A stretch of DNA of 64,000 bases, from positions 264,308 through 328,307 of the forward strand of contig NZ_LT840184.1 in NCBI RefSeq assembly GCF_900177425.1, given 5' to 3'. Each line of letters starts with the position of its first letter. Within the stretch, counting starts at the first letter, position 1. This document shows, in pieces, positions 27,470 through 36,880 of the stretch. The notes under the pieces were generated by a model. It worked only from the letters and a program-made list of their open reading frames with translations, searched no databases and was not told the origin of the DNA. Made by a program: the position numbers and the translations under genes. This DNA is from Paenibacillus uliginis N3/975 (GTDB lineage: Bacteria > Bacillota > Bacilli > Paenibacillales > Paenibacillaceae).

Positions 27470-30400
27470 ATGACAGCCAAGATTGAAAAGAGAGATTCAA
27501 AAGTAGTTCTCCAGGCCGGAAAATTGACGTTTTCGTTTTTGCCAAGTGGTGATCTTTATCAAGCGACTTACGGCAACATGATGATTAACCAGCTGCTCAC
27601 GAATCCGATTGACGGTGCCGTAAGCAATTTATTTTTAAGAATTCATACCCCGAACGGCATTGAGGCCGTACCGCTTCTGGGTGTGCATTCGAAAAGCCTT
27701 GTCACTCGTCTGGATAACCGGATGATGTGGGAAGGAAACGCTAGTGGTGTTACTTACAAGGTTTTGTTCACCCCAACGGACAGCGGTATATGGTTCTGGG
27801 ATGTTGAGCTTCAAGGGGAAGGGATTCAGGTCGACCTTATGTATGGGCAGGATATCGGGATCGCACATCCGGGCGTAGTTCGGACCAATGAGGCATATTT
27901 GTCCCAGTATATCGACCATGCCGTGTTTGAACAGGAAAAGAACGGATACGTCATCTGTTCCCGTCAAAATCAGCCGCAGGGCGGTGTATTCCCATACCTC
28001 CAGCAAGGCTCGCTTACTCAGGCGATCGGTTATGCAACAGATGGCTTTCAGTTTTTCGGTCTTTCTTACAAAGAGACGAATACACCAGAAGCTCTGTACA
28101 AGGAAAGCTTAGCGAATGAAGTGTATCAATATGAATTCGCTTATACCGCTCTGCAGTCACCGTGCGTGAAGCTTGATGGCTCGGCCCGGTTCGTATTTTA
28201 CGGGATGTATAAAGACAATCACCCGGATGCTGTCACATCTCTGGAATTCCAGGATGAGCTTCAGGCCGTATGGCAGGTTGAATCACAGCGTATCACAGAG
28301 GCTGGGGAGAAGCTCCCGCGTGTGGAGCATTCATCAATCTTGGGAGATCACCTGCGTACATTGCCTATGACGGAAGATGAGCTGAAGGTCTTGTTCCCTG
28401 TACGCCGACAAGAGGAGTGGGTTGGGGAGGAATTGCTTTCATTTTTCACGGATACCTATGAACATATCGTCTTGAAGGAAAAAGAGCTTCGCGTTGAACG
28501 CCCGCACGGTCATATCCTGATGAGCGGCAATAACGTGTCACTCGGCAGCTCTGCGATAACGACAACTTCATATATGTACGGCTTGTTTAACTCCCAGCTG
28601 GTTATCGGCAACACCAATTTCAACAAAATGATGAGCAACGCCCGGAACGCGCTTAACGTACCCAAAACGTCCGGACAGCGGATCTACATCGAGATCGATG
28701 GGAAATATCGTCTGCTGAGTATGCCATCTCTGTTCGAGATCGGCTTTAACTATGTGCGGTGGTACTATAAGACGGAAGATGACATGCTGATTATTACGAA
28801 CTTTACGGCTGCGGCAGCACCGGAGGTGACATTGCAAGTCCGTTCCGAAAGCGGAAGAGCTTATCGTTATCTGGTGACCCATCAGATGACGATGCATGTC
28901 AATGAATATGAGGTTCCTTATCATATGGTCCAGGAAGACGATATGCTTACGTTCCGAGCAGATCATACTTCGCTCAGCGCATCAGTGTACCCGGATCTTC
29001 ATTACCGCCTTCAGGTGACGGGAGCCGATATGCATGTTACAGACGAGACCCGTCTGGCAAGCAACGTCGTACCGGGCAGTGCTTCCTTAAGCGTATTACA
29101 GCTCAGCGAAAGCGCCGACTGGACAATGACTATTCAGGGCAGCCTTGATAAAGATGTGGCTCCTTTGCAGGTACGTCAAGCCGAAGAAGAAATAACAAGC
29201 TATCGCGCGTTCTACACTTCCGTAATGAATGGATTCAACCTGAGCTTTAAGGATGGTCATGATGACAGCTTGTTCAAGGTGAATGCTCTGGCCTGGTGGT
29301 ATACCCACAATATGTTCGTTCATTACTCCGTTCCGCACGGTCTGGAGCAATACGGCGGCGCGGCTTGGGGAACACGTGATGTGTGCCAGGGACCTGTGGA
29401 ATATTTTATGGCTACTCATAAATACGAACAGGTACGGGATATTCTGTTTGAGGTGTATTCCCACCAATATGAAGATGACGGCAACTGGCCGCAGTGGTTC
29501 ATGTTTGACAAATACGCCGCTATTCAGCAGGAAGAGAGTCACGGAGACATCATCGTATGGCCGCTGAAGGTGCTCGGCGATTATTTGGCAGTTACTAATG
29601 ATTACAGCGTTCTGGAGCAGGCCGTTCCTTATACTAGAAAACATAGCTTCGATTTCACGGAGGAACGGTATACCGTACTTGAGCATGTGAAGAAGCAACT
29701 TGCATACATTCAAAATCATTTCCTTCATGATACACATCTGTCCTCTTATGGGGACGGAGACTGGGACGACACGCTTCAGCCAGCCAATGCCCAGCTGAAA
29801 CAGTACATGGTCAGCAGTTGGACTGTAGCTTTGACATACCAGACCTTGAATCAGTTCTCTCGTGTCATGGAGAATGCCGACCCGGCAATGGCCCAGCATG
29901 TGCGAGGCCTGACGGAAGGAATACAGCGTGATTTCAATCGTTATATACTCAAGTCGGAAGTCATTCCTGGTTTTGTATATATGGAAAGTCTGGAGCAGAG
30001 CAAGTTACTGCTTCATCCGACAGACCAGGAGACGGGAATCCAGTACCGTCTGCTGCCAATGACGCGCAGCATGATTAGTGAGCTGTTAACGCCTGAGCAG
30101 GCGGAGAGCCATTATGAGATCATCCGTGAACAACTGTTCTGCCCGGATGGGGTAAGGCTGATGAATCGTCCTGCCGTGTATGCAGGCGGCGTCAGCACAC
30201 ACTTTAAGCGGGCGGAACAGGCAGCGAATTTCGGCCGGGAAGTCGGTCTGCAATACGTTCATGCACACATCCGTTTTGTTGAGGCGATGGCAAAGCTCGG
30301 CAAGAGCAGTGAGGTATGGAGCGGGCTTGAGCTCATTAACCCGATCGGTATTACCGAGGTTGTGCCAAATGCGGAGCTGCGTCAGAGCAATGCTTACTTC

Positions 30401-30844
30401 AGCAGCTCGGACGGGAAGTTTAATACCCGTTATGAAGCTCAAGAGTCTTTTGGTGAACTGCGGAGCGGTCGTGTTCCTGTTAAAGGGGGATGGAGAATTT
30501 ACTCCAGCGGCCCAGGGATCTACATGAACCAGCTGATCTCGAATGCCCTTGGTATCCGTGAAGCGGGAGGGGATTTGGTTATTGATCCGGTTCTGCCTCA
30601 ATCACTGCATGGTCTGCAGTTCCAGTTCCAATATGCTGGAGCTCCAGTAACGTTCAGCTATCATGTGGATGGTGTGGAACCGTCCCGCGTTACGATTAAC
30701 GGACAAGATGTGCATACCGATACGCTTCAGAACCGTTACCGTACAGGAGGCGTACGCATTTCAAGAGACGACTTCAAGCGGCTGGCTGGAGACAGCGGAA
30801 GTGGTTGCATCGTGGAAATTTACTGCGGGGTGCCTCAAAAATAA
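27470..30844 (+). CDS. GH94 phosphorylase, probably 1,2-beta-oligoglucan phosphorylase
   Basis: I set the start at the ATG at 27470, after AGGAAG. An upstream in-frame start would overlap the GH3 gene by 80 bp. The resulting protein is 1,124 residues and lacks a signal peptide. It carries an N-terminal beta-sandwich of GH94 type and an (alpha/alpha)6 barrel from about residue 590 with GAAWGTRDVCQGP and EDDGNWPQWFMFD motifs. The DGDWDD motif at 762-767 corresponds to the GH94 catalytic-acid DWxD region. The length fits 1,2-beta-oligoglucan phosphorylases (about 1,100) and exceeds cellobiose phosphorylases (about 800). Together with GH3 and the importer this predicts phosphorolysis of beta-1,2-glucooligosaccharides to glucose-1-phosphate. 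Specificity within GH94 is inference. Confidence 0.85.
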   Translation: MTAKIEKRDSKVVLQAGKLTFSFLPSGDLYQATYGNMMINQLLTNPIDGAVSNLFLRIHTPNGIEAVPLLGVHSKSLVTRLDNRMMWEGNASGVTYKVLFTPTDSGIWFWDVELQGEGIQVDLMYGQDIGIAHPGVVRTNEAYLSQYIDHAVFEQEKNGYVICSRQNQPQGGVFPYLQQGSLTQAIGYATDGFQFFGLSYKETNTPEALYKESLANEVYQYEFAYTALQSPCVKLDGSARFVFYGMYKDNHPDAVTSLEFQDELQAVWQVESQRITEAGEKLPRVEHSSILGDHLRTLPMTEDELKVLFPVRRQEEWVGEELLSFFTDTYEHIVLKEKELRVERPHGHILMSGNNVSLGSSAITTTSYMYGLFNSQLVIGNTNFNKMMSNARNALNVPKTSGQRIYIEIDGKYRLLSMPSLFEIGFNYVRWYYKTEDDMLIITNFTAAAAPEVTLQVRSESGRAYRYLVTHQMTMHVNEYEVPYHMVQEDDMLTFRADHTSLSASVYPDLHYRLQVTGADMHVTDETRLASNVVPGSASLSVLQLSESADWTMTIQGSLDKDVAPLQVRQAEEEITSYRAFYTSVMNGFNLSFKDGHDDSLFKVNALAWWYTHNMFVHYSVPHGLEQYGGAAWGTRDVCQGPVEYFMATHKYEQVRDILFEVYSHQYEDDGNWPQWFMFDKYAAIQQEESHGDIIVWPLKVLGDYLAVTNDYSVLEQAVPYTRKHSFDFTEERYTVLEHVKKQLAYIQNHFLHDTHLSSYGDGDWDDTLQPANAQLKQYMVSSWTVALTYQTLNQFSRVMENADPAMAQHVRGLTEGIQRDFNRYILKSEVIPGFVYMESLEQSKLLLHPTDQETGIQYRLLPMTRSMISELLTPEQAESHYEIIREQLFCPDGVRLMNRPAVYAGGVSTHFKRAEQAANFGREVGLQYVHAHIRFVEAMAKLGKSSEVWSGLELINPIGITEVVPNAELRQSNAYFSSSDGKFNTRYEAQESFGELRSGRVPVKGGWRIYSSGPGIYMNQLISNALGIREAGGDLVIDPVLPQSLHGLQFQFQYAGAPVTFSYHVDGVEPSRVTINGQDVHTDTLQNRYRTGGVRISRDDFKRLAGDSGSGCIVEIYCGVPQK

Positions 30845-30915
30845 ATATTTCATTATGTAGTTGAAGCTAGCTGATATAATAAGGAGGATTGTTATCGAAA
30901 CGGAGGGATGAGACG

Positions 30916-31410
30916 ATGAGTATCAGTCTACAAACCGTGACGATCCGATTCTCCGAAATGAAGGACGCGGCTCATCTTATGGAGCTGGACGATCTGGTAT
31001 GGGACAGGAATACGGCACCCGAGCCGCTGCACTGGACCTCAAGGGATAACTACTTGCTGCACTGTCCGCCTGGATCCCAGCTCGTGGCTGTCAACGGTGA
31101 TGACGTATGTGGATATGTCGGATTCTGTGCACCGACCGGGCTTGAGAGTAACAGCCATGTGTACGAGCTGAATATTGCCATACATCCTTCGTATCAGCGA
31201 AGCGGGATTGGGCGCCGGCTTATACAAGCAGTCCAGGATATGGCCCGGCTGGAGGGCAAGACTAAGCTCAGACTGCGGGTGCTTTCCTGCAACCCGGGCG
31301 CGATCGCCTTTTACAAAGCGTGCGGATTTCAGGAAGAGGGCCGATTGGTTCAGGAGTTCTTCGTGGATGGACGTTACGTGGACGATATATTAATGAGTTA
31401 CTTCATATAA
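30916..31410 (+). CDS. GNAT family N-acetyltransferase
   Basis: I start at the ATG at 30916, eight bases after GGAGGG, giving 164 residues. The acetyl-CoA-binding motif IHPSYQRSGIGRRLIQAVQ (a QxxGxG/A variant) and the C-terminal NPGAIAFYKACGFQEEGR motif are clear. GNAT enzymes move an acetyl group from acetyl-CoA to an amine, and the substrate cannot be predicted. It lies 70 bp after the GH94 gene and may be read with it, but a terminator follows at 31425. Confidence 0.88.
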   Translation: MSISLQTVTIRFSEMKDAAHLMELDDLVWDRNTAPEPLHWTSRDNYLLHCPPGSQLVAVNGDDVCGYVGFCAPTGLESNSHVYELNIAIHPSYQRSGIGRRLIQAVQDMARLEGKTKLRLRVLSCNPGAIAFYKACGFQEEGRLVQEFFVDGRYVDDILMSYFI

Positions 31411-31424
31411 TATTTCTGAGAATT

Positions 31425-31448
31425 GCCCGGCATATTTCCGGGCTTTTT
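31425..31448 (+). terminator. Terminator after the GNAT gene
   Basis: GCCCGG-CATATTT-CCGGGC is followed by TTTTT. Confidence 0.85.
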
Positions 31449-31586
31449 CCTATGCATCGATCATGCACTGTCACTAAGGGACGGTTGCTGCTGAATACCG
31501 GTCTGTTCTCTTCCTCCATTGTGGCTAGACAATGCCTTTGTGTCTGCACTATAGTTAATCAAAAGAAAAGACGGAGGGATTATTCT

Positions 31587-32240
31587 ATGACAGCAGGCAT
31601 TGGCATTGTGTCCTTGAATGTGGGCAAGCCTGTAACCGTTGATTACCTCGGCAAAGCCTTGTCGACAGGCATCTACAAGCAGCCGGTCCAAGGGCCGCTG
31701 TATTTGGGTTCTGCTAATTTTGCCGGAGACGGACAGGCTGATCTTGTGAATCACGGAGGTCCGGATAAGGCGGTGTGTGTGTATCCTTTTGAACACTATG
31801 CCTACTGGGAGGAAGTTTTGGGGAAGAAGATGGAACATTCATCATTCGGTGAAAACCTGACGGTAAGAGGCTTGCTGGAAGATGCCGTCTGTATCGGGGA
31901 TGTGTTTAAGGTTGGAGATGCAGTTGTGCAGGTGAGCCAGCCGCGCTATCCTTGCTTCAAGCTCTCTCAGAAGCACGGAGTAAAGGATATGCCTGCTCAG
32001 GTTCTGGCAACGGGCTACAGCGGGTTTTATTTGCGGGTACTGGAAGAGGGGCATGTGTCCGCGGATTCGCAGCTTGTGCAGTTGGAATCCCATCCCGCAC
32101 AAGTAACCGTTCTTGAGGTTCTAAAACTGCTAACGAACGGAAGACAGGATGAAACGGGACTGCGGCGGATGGTGGAAATTGAGGCATTGGCCGAAAAAGT
32201 ACGTCACAAGTTTGAAGGTTGGATCGAAAAGCTGCAATAG
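31587..32240 (+). CDS. MOSC-domain protein (YiiM/YflK-like)
   Basis: The ATG at 31587 after GGAGGG gives 217 residues. The MOSC fold is visible: NHGGPDKAVCVYPFEHYAYW near 54-73, SSFGENLTVRGL near 83-94 and the catalytic-cysteine segment QPRYPCFKLSQKHG near 117-130. A short C-terminal 3-alpha domain follows. MOSC proteins of this size act in the molybdenum-cofactor-dependent reduction of N-hydroxylated bases such as 6-hydroxylaminopurine (E. coli YiiM). It lies alone between terminators. Its dependence on Moco fits the other molybdenum genes in the window. Confidence 0.88.
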   Translation: MTAGIGIVSLNVGKPVTVDYLGKALSTGIYKQPVQGPLYLGSANFAGDGQADLVNHGGPDKAVCVYPFEHYAYWEEVLGKKMEHSSFGENLTVRGLLEDAVCIGDVFKVGDAVVQVSQPRYPCFKLSQKHGVKDMPAQVLATGYSGFYLRVLEEGHVSADSQLVQLESHPAQVTVLEVLKLLTNGRQDETGLRRMVEIEALAEKVRHKFEGWIEKLQ

Positions 32241-32278
32241 CAGTGGTACGTTCACTTTAAGTTGATAATAAAAAGTGA

Positions 32279-32320
32279 AAAAACCGTCCCTCGGCTGGAT
32301 CGCGGAAGAAGGACGGTTTC
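32279..32320. terminator. Bidirectional terminator between MOSC and GNAT genes
   Basis: AAACCGTCC pairs with GGACGGTTT around a GC-rich loop. The two convergent genes share it. Confidence 0.7.
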
Positions 32321-32401
32321 GGTCAACAAGTTCATTAGAATTCATGATGATTGCGGGCAATTGCAGATGAAATCCTTTTTTTAGCATATATAAGCACTTT
32401 G

Positions 32402-32950
32402 TTATCTCATCCGTTTCCATTCGCTTTGAATCATGCCGTACACCGCATGATTGACAAATCCCTGTGGAAGCTTTTCCGCCTCACGGATAATGCCTTCCAG
32501 GACGAATCCGAGCCGTTCCGGAATAGCTCGGCTACGGCGATTGGTCGTAGCACAGCGGATTTCCACGCGGTTCAGACCCATGCGCATTAGGGCATGATCG
32601 GTTAAAGCCCGGCAGGCGCTTGTCATAAGACCTTGTCCTTGAAACTGCTTATCCAGCCAATAGCCGATGCCGACCGACCGGTTGTGCCAATCGATCTCGT
32701 GAAACGATATCGTTCCTGTCAGCTCTTCACGTACCCAAATGCCGGCGGAGAATCCGCCATTATCCGCAGCCTGCTTCATGGCTCCCTTGATATAGTTGGC
32801 GCTATGGTCCACTTCCGTAACGGAATCCACCCATGGAAGCCATTGGCGCAGACGGTCACGTGACCGATCTGTAAGTTCAAAGAGGGCGCGTGCATGCTCA
32901 GGTACAAGCGGCCGCAGTTCCACATGATCATCCAAGGCATAGGTAAACAT
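32402..32950 (-). CDS. RimJ/RimL-type GNAT acetyltransferase
   Basis: The 182-residue protein has the features of ribosomal-protein N-alpha-acetyltransferases. These are the N-terminal VELRPLVPEHARALFELTD segment, an acetyl-CoA motif YWLDKQFQGQGLMTSAC near residues 97-113 and the NRRSRAIPERLGFVLEG motif near 136-152. The usual substrate class is a protein N-terminus or a small amine, and which one is not known. A GGAGTTG ribosome site lies before the ATG on the minus strand. A repeat element lies just upstream at 32997-33163. Confidence 0.85.
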   Translation of the reverse strand: MFTYALDDHVELRPLVPEHARALFELTDRSRDRLRQWLPWVDSVTEVDHSANYIKGAMKQAADNGGFSAGIWVREELTGTISFHEIDWHNRSVGIGYWLDKQFQGQGLMTSACRALTDHALMRMGLNRVEIRCATTNRRSRAIPERLGFVLEGIIREAEKLPQGFVNHAVYGMIQSEWKRMR

Positions 32951-32996
32951 GATACAACTCCTTTATCTCTAAGAATGTTGATTGAAGAGGTAGTTC

Positions 32997-33163
32997 AAAA
33001 AGTCGTCTTTTGATCACGAAGCAATTCAAGAAGCGGATTCGACATCGAATCTTGTGTTCACCTTCGAAGTCCGGTGCTCATGTAGGTTTTGCCTACACTC
33101 CGCTCCTCCTTCTTCAGGTTCTCACAACCTTCTCGGTGCTGAAAACCCGACTTTTTGATCACG
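32997..33163. repeat. Putative MITE-like inverted-repeat element
   Basis: A non-coding stretch of about 165 bp is bounded by a perfect 9-bp inverted repeat AAAAAGTCG (32997-33005) / CGACTTTTT (33148-33156). TTTTGATCACG follows each end as a direct copy (33008-33018, 33153-33163). The interior holds further pairings (GATTCGA/TCGAATC and GGTTTT/GAAAACC). Similar AAGTCG...TTGATCAC palindromic repeats are frequent between genes in Paenibacillus genomes, as I recall. It separates two minus-strand genes and may fold in RNA. Confidence 0.55.
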
Positions 33164-33185
33164 CACTTGAAGGGTAAGCTTTAGC

Positions 33186-33440
33186 TCAGCGCGAAGGCTT
33201 CACCTGTTGTTCGAGGGCGTAGATATCCTCCTCCAAGGAGACCATCCGCTGGGTGACCAACTGTCTGCAGTCTTCCAGGGCATGGTTGTATATGTATGGA
33301 CTGATTCGGGACATAAAAAACTCCAGCATGTTGTCCGCTGCCAGATGCCCGAGCGATTCTCCGCGCTCTTTTTCAAAATATTCCTGAATCTGCTCGATGA
33401 TTAGCTCGCGCTGCTCTTTTGGAAATTTCATCGGTTTCAT
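33186..33440 (-). CDS. DUF2164 family protein
   Basis: This 84-residue protein has the FPKEQRELIIEQIQEYFEKERGESLGHLAADNMLEFF pattern that defines DUF2164, a small mostly helical family of unknown function in Bacillota and proteobacteria. No signal or membrane segment is present. The C-terminal third (RMVSLEEDIYALEQQV) is predicted to be a coiled coil. The ATG has a GGAGGT-type site on the minus strand. It reads away from glnS. Confidence 0.85.
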   Translation of the reverse strand: MKPMKFPKEQRELIIEQIQEYFEKERGESLGHLAADNMLEFFMSRISPYIYNHALEDCRQLVTQRMVSLEEDIYALEQQVKPSR

Positions 33441-33609
33441 CGGTTGAACGGACCTCCTTTTCGCTATTTTCTTCCATGCTACCTTATTAAAAAGCCCTAG
33501 TCAAAGCTGTTTTTGTCGATTGGCATACATGTTCTTTTCCGCTCAACTGTCTTTCGGAACAGGATTACGGCCCGTCTGCTATCAAGACGCTTTAATCCCT
33601 GCAGATTCC

Positions 33610-33638
33610 TTGAACAATCGGGGCGTAAGGGGTATATT
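33610..33638 (+). promoter_or_regulatory. glnS promoter
   Basis: TTGAAC and TATATT are separated by 17 bp, about 50 bp before the first possible start codon. No T-box or other structured leader is seen. Confidence 0.7.
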
Positions 33639-33697
33639 TAAGAGAAACACGTTTATACAGGAATAGAGAGAATAAACAGGATGAAAGGTTGATTAAC

Positions 33698-35422
33698 GTG
33701 GAGAACCAACCAGTAACACCCTCCAACTTTATAAAAAACGTCATTACCGAAGACCTTAAATCCGGCAAAGTGAAAGAAATTGTTACCCGCTTCCCGCCGG
33801 AACCGAATGGCTACCTTCATATCGGCCATGCGAAGGCGATCTGGATCAATTTCACGTTGGCGGACGAGTTCGGCGGTAAAACGAATCTTCGTTTTGATGA
33901 TACGAATCCGGTCAAGGAAGATGTAGAATATGTCAATTCCATCAAGGAAGATGTGAAGTGGCTCGGCTACGACTGGGAACAGCTGCGATTTGCTTCGGAT
34001 TATTTTGAAGAGATGTATAGCCGTGCTGTTTTGCTGATCAAAAAAGGAAAGGCATATGTGGATGATCAGTCTGCAGAGGAAATCCGCGCGAACCGCGGCA
34101 CGTTGACCGAGCCAGGACAGAACAGTCCATATCGTGACCGCAGTGTGGAAGAGAATCTGGACTTGTTTGAACGGATGCGTGCCGGAGAGTTCTCCAACGG
34201 AGAACGTGTTCTCCGTGCCAAAATCGATATGTCCTCACCGAACATCAACCTCCGCGATCCGGTTATTTACCGTATCTCGCATGCGCACCATCACAATACC
34301 GGGGACAAATGGTGCATTTACCCGATGTATGCTTTTGCACACCCGCTTGAGGATGCGATTGAGGGTGTAACGCACTCTCTTTGTTCGCTAGAATTCGAGG
34401 ATCAGCGTCCGTTCTATGATTGGATTATCGCTGAATGCGAAATGCCAAGCACTCCGCACCAGTATGAATTCGGCCGTTTGAATGTGGCTCAGACGGTAAC
34501 GAGCAAGCGTAAACTTAAGCAGCTTGTTGACGAGAAGTATGTGGATGGCTGGGACGATCCGCGCATGCCGACGATTTCCGGTCTTCGCCGTCTCGGATAT
34601 ACACCGGATGCGATCCGCAATTTTGTGTACGAGACAGGGATTTCCAAAGCATATGGCCAAATAGACCGTCAAGTTCTGGAGCATTTTATCCGTGAGGATC
34701 TCAAGCTGAAGGCACCGCGCACGATGGCTGTGCTTGACCCGCTTAAAGTCGTGATCACCAACTATCCGGAAGGACAGGTGGAATGGCTTGAGGCAGAGAA
34801 CAACACCGAAAACCCGGAGATGGGTGTACGTCAAATTCCATTCTCCCGTGAGATATATATTGAACAGGAAGACTTTATGGAGAATCCGCCGAACAAATAC
34901 TTCCGCTTATTTCCGGGCAATGAGGTTCGCCTGAAGCATGCCTACTTCATTAAATGTAATGAGTTCATTAAGGACGAGAATGGTAAAGTCATTGAGATTC
35001 ATTGCACATACGATCCGGAGACGAAGAGTGGAACCGGATTTACGGGCCGCAAGGTAAAGGGCACGATCCACTGGGTAGAAGCTACCCAGGCTGTCCCTGC
35101 TGAATTCCGCCTGTATGAGCCGCTCATCAAGGATGAGGAGCTGGAGGAGGAATTGGAGCAAGAGGTGGCAGGAGATATCAATCTCTCAGAGGAAGCTGTC
35201 GAGACTGCCGAAAAGACGTTCCTTGACTACGTGAACCCGAACTCCCTGCAGATTGTAAACGGCTTTGTGGAGCGGAACATGAAGGATGCCAAGCCGCAGG
35301 ATAAATTCCAGTTCTTCCGTCATGGTTACTTTAATGTAGACTCTAAGTATTCTGAGCCAGGCCGTCCGGTATTTAATCGGGTTGTATCCCTGAAAAGCTC
35401 TTTCCAGCTGCCGAAATCCTAA
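33698..35422 (+). CDS. glnS: Glutaminyl-tRNA synthetase
   Basis: The protein is 574 residues from the GTG at 33698 (nine bases after AAAGG). A TTG at 33689 would add three residues. It is a class I synthetase with FPPEPNGYLHIGHAKA (the HIGH motif) near residue 29, the GlnRS-type LRFDDTNP motif and VTSKRK as the KMSKS equivalent near 265. A beta-barrel anticodon-binding region occupies the C-terminal 230 residues. Length matches bacterial GlnRS (about 555) and there is no fused YqeY domain. Most Bacillota make Gln-tRNA through GatCAB, so a GlnRS gene is notable. It is single, with a terminator at 35451-35495. Confidence 0.93.
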   Translation: MENQPVTPSNFIKNVITEDLKSGKVKEIVTRFPPEPNGYLHIGHAKAIWINFTLADEFGGKTNLRFDDTNPVKEDVEYVNSIKEDVKWLGYDWEQLRFASDYFEEMYSRAVLLIKKGKAYVDDQSAEEIRANRGTLTEPGQNSPYRDRSVEENLDLFERMRAGEFSNGERVLRAKIDMSSPNINLRDPVIYRISHAHHHNTGDKWCIYPMYAFAHPLEDAIEGVTHSLCSLEFEDQRPFYDWIIAECEMPSTPHQYEFGRLNVAQTVTSKRKLKQLVDEKYVDGWDDPRMPTISGLRRLGYTPDAIRNFVYETGISKAYGQIDRQVLEHFIREDLKLKAPRTMAVLDPLKVVITNYPEGQVEWLEAENNTENPEMGVRQIPFSREIYIEQEDFMENPPNKYFRLFPGNEVRLKHAYFIKCNEFIKDENGKVIEIHCTYDPETKSGTGFTGRKVKGTIHWVEATQAVPAEFRLYEPLIKDEELEEELEQEVAGDINLSEEAVETAEKTFLDYVNPNSLQIVNGFVERNMKDAKPQDKFQFFRHGYFNVDSKYSEPGRPVFNRVVSLKSSFQLPKS

Positions 35423-35450
35423 ACAGCTGATGTATGATGTGGTTGAATTA

Positions 35451-35495
35451 GCAAGGCCCGAAAGCTCCCCATTGGGGCAAGCTTCCGGGCCTTGT
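35451..35495. terminator. Bidirectional terminator after glnS
   Basis: GCAAGGCCCG...GCTCCCC pairs with GGGGC...CGGGCCTTG in a long nested stem. It lies between convergent glnS and MFS genes. Confidence 0.8.
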
Positions 35496-35512
35496 CCTAT
35501 GTTCTGTTCATT

Positions 35513-36751
35513 TTATTCACCGGGTAGCGTCTCTTCCTCAATATCCTCATCAGCTTCATTGGCAGACGTCAGATGGTATTCTTGCTTGCGCAGTATATAC
35601 CACATCCATCCAAAACCGATTGCACCTACCAACGCCAGCATCATGCCGATCTGGTACATGGTCTGGGCACCGAAATTTTGAAACAGCCAGCCGCCGGCGA
35701 TGCCGCCGATCACACCAGAAATCCCGCTCCAGGAAAGGGTGTAAATCGCTTGCCCTGAGGCGCGGTACGACCTAGGGACAAATAGCATGGTCAGCTGGGT
35801 CCCAACATAGAAATAACCGCCGAAGGTGATGCAGTGCAGGACCTGAATAAAGGCAACTTCCAGTGGAGTAGTGGCCTCAGCCATCAGCAGCCAGCGCAGC
35901 GAGAAGAGCAGGCTTACAACGGTTAGACAGGCAATCATTACGTTGATCTTGCGTTTCAAGTAACGGTCACAGAGCAGGAAGACGACTACCTCGAATATGG
36001 AGGCGAAAAAAATCGCTAATCCTACCGTCTGTTTGGTGCCTCCGAGATCCAGAATGTACAGGGACATAAATGTATTGTTCATCGTATTCGGAATAGAGAC
36101 AACAATGCCCAGCAGAATGAACCAGACGAAATACGGATTCAAAAACAGCTTGCTGAGTCCACGGACACTTACTGTGGCAGAGGCGGTCGCCTTCTGGATA
36201 TTCGGAAGGGACAGCATGAACACGGCGGCTATGACCAGCATAATGGAAAATACAATTGAAATCCGTCCTGATCCTAACCGTTCGATCACAGGTCCAGCCA
36301 CAACGGCTGTCAGTGCCCAGCCAAGCGAGCCCCACATCCGGAACGAACCGAACTTGTGACGAGTACCTTCAATGTATCCAAGAATAAGCGAGTTTGTCTG
36401 CGAGAACATGGGTGTCTGGAAGAAATAAAAGAAAATCATCGACGTATAAATCATGGTGTATGTGTTCGCTTGAAAAACAAACTGGACAAGCAGCAAAGTT
36501 CCCGTCATCATGAAAATAAGGACACGTTTGATATTATCGGCCCGGTCGCCCCAATACCCCCAAAATGGGTTGGCAAACACGGAGACGAAAGGGGCAATAG
36601 CCATCAGGCTACCGATTTCCACTTTGTCCATTCCGATATCTTGCAGATATAGTTGAAAGAACCCGGTGAATATAACCATGGTTCCATAAATGAAAAAGTT
36701 AAAGAGTTTCAGTGACTTTAATGATGATTGATCGTAGTTCATATCCCGCAA
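35513..36751 (-). CDS. MFS transporter (YwbF/PPP-type)
   Basis: The 412-residue protein has twelve membrane helices and the FANPFWGYWGDRADNIKRVLI loop characteristic of the MFS_1-like group that includes B. subtilis YwbF and phenylpropionate-type permeases. The loop SFRMWGSLGWALTAVVAGP near residues 137-155 is typical of that group. The start is most likely TTG at 36751 after a GGAATGAC stretch. ATG at 36742 is an alternative. Substrate is unknown. The gene reads away from mobA. Confidence 0.82.
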   Translation of the reverse strand: MRDMNYDQSSLKSLKLFNFFIYGTMVIFTGFFQLYLQDIGMDKVEIGSLMAIAPFVSVFANPFWGYWGDRADNIKRVLIFMMTGTLLLVQFVFQANTYTMIYTSMIFFYFFQTPMFSQTNSLILGYIEGTRHKFGSFRMWGSLGWALTAVVAGPVIERLGSGRISIVFSIMLVIAAVFMLSLPNIQKATASATVSVRGLSKLFLNPYFVWFILLGIVVSIPNTMNNTFMSLYILDLGGTKQTVGLAIFFASIFEVVVFLLCDRYLKRKINVMIACLTVVSLLFSLRWLLMAEATTPLEVAFIQVLHCITFGGYFYVGTQLTMLFVPRSYRASGQAIYTLSWSGISGVIGGIAGGWLFQNFGAQTMYQIGMMLALVGAIGFGWMWYILRKQEYHLTSANEADEDIEEETLPGE

Positions 36752-36880
36752 GTGGGTGTCATTCCTTTCAAACCGAGTGCATTACAGAGAAATAGCTTAA
36801 ACAGCCGATTATCCTCTCTCAATGTATCACGCATTGAAAAGGGATACAAACCAACTTCTATGTTTTTACCCATTTTTTAC

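Noticed and set aside
33441..33697. T-box leader upstream of glnS
   Set aside because: No T-box sequence (UGGNACC region) or long structured leader is present. A simple promoter lies about 50 bp before the gene.
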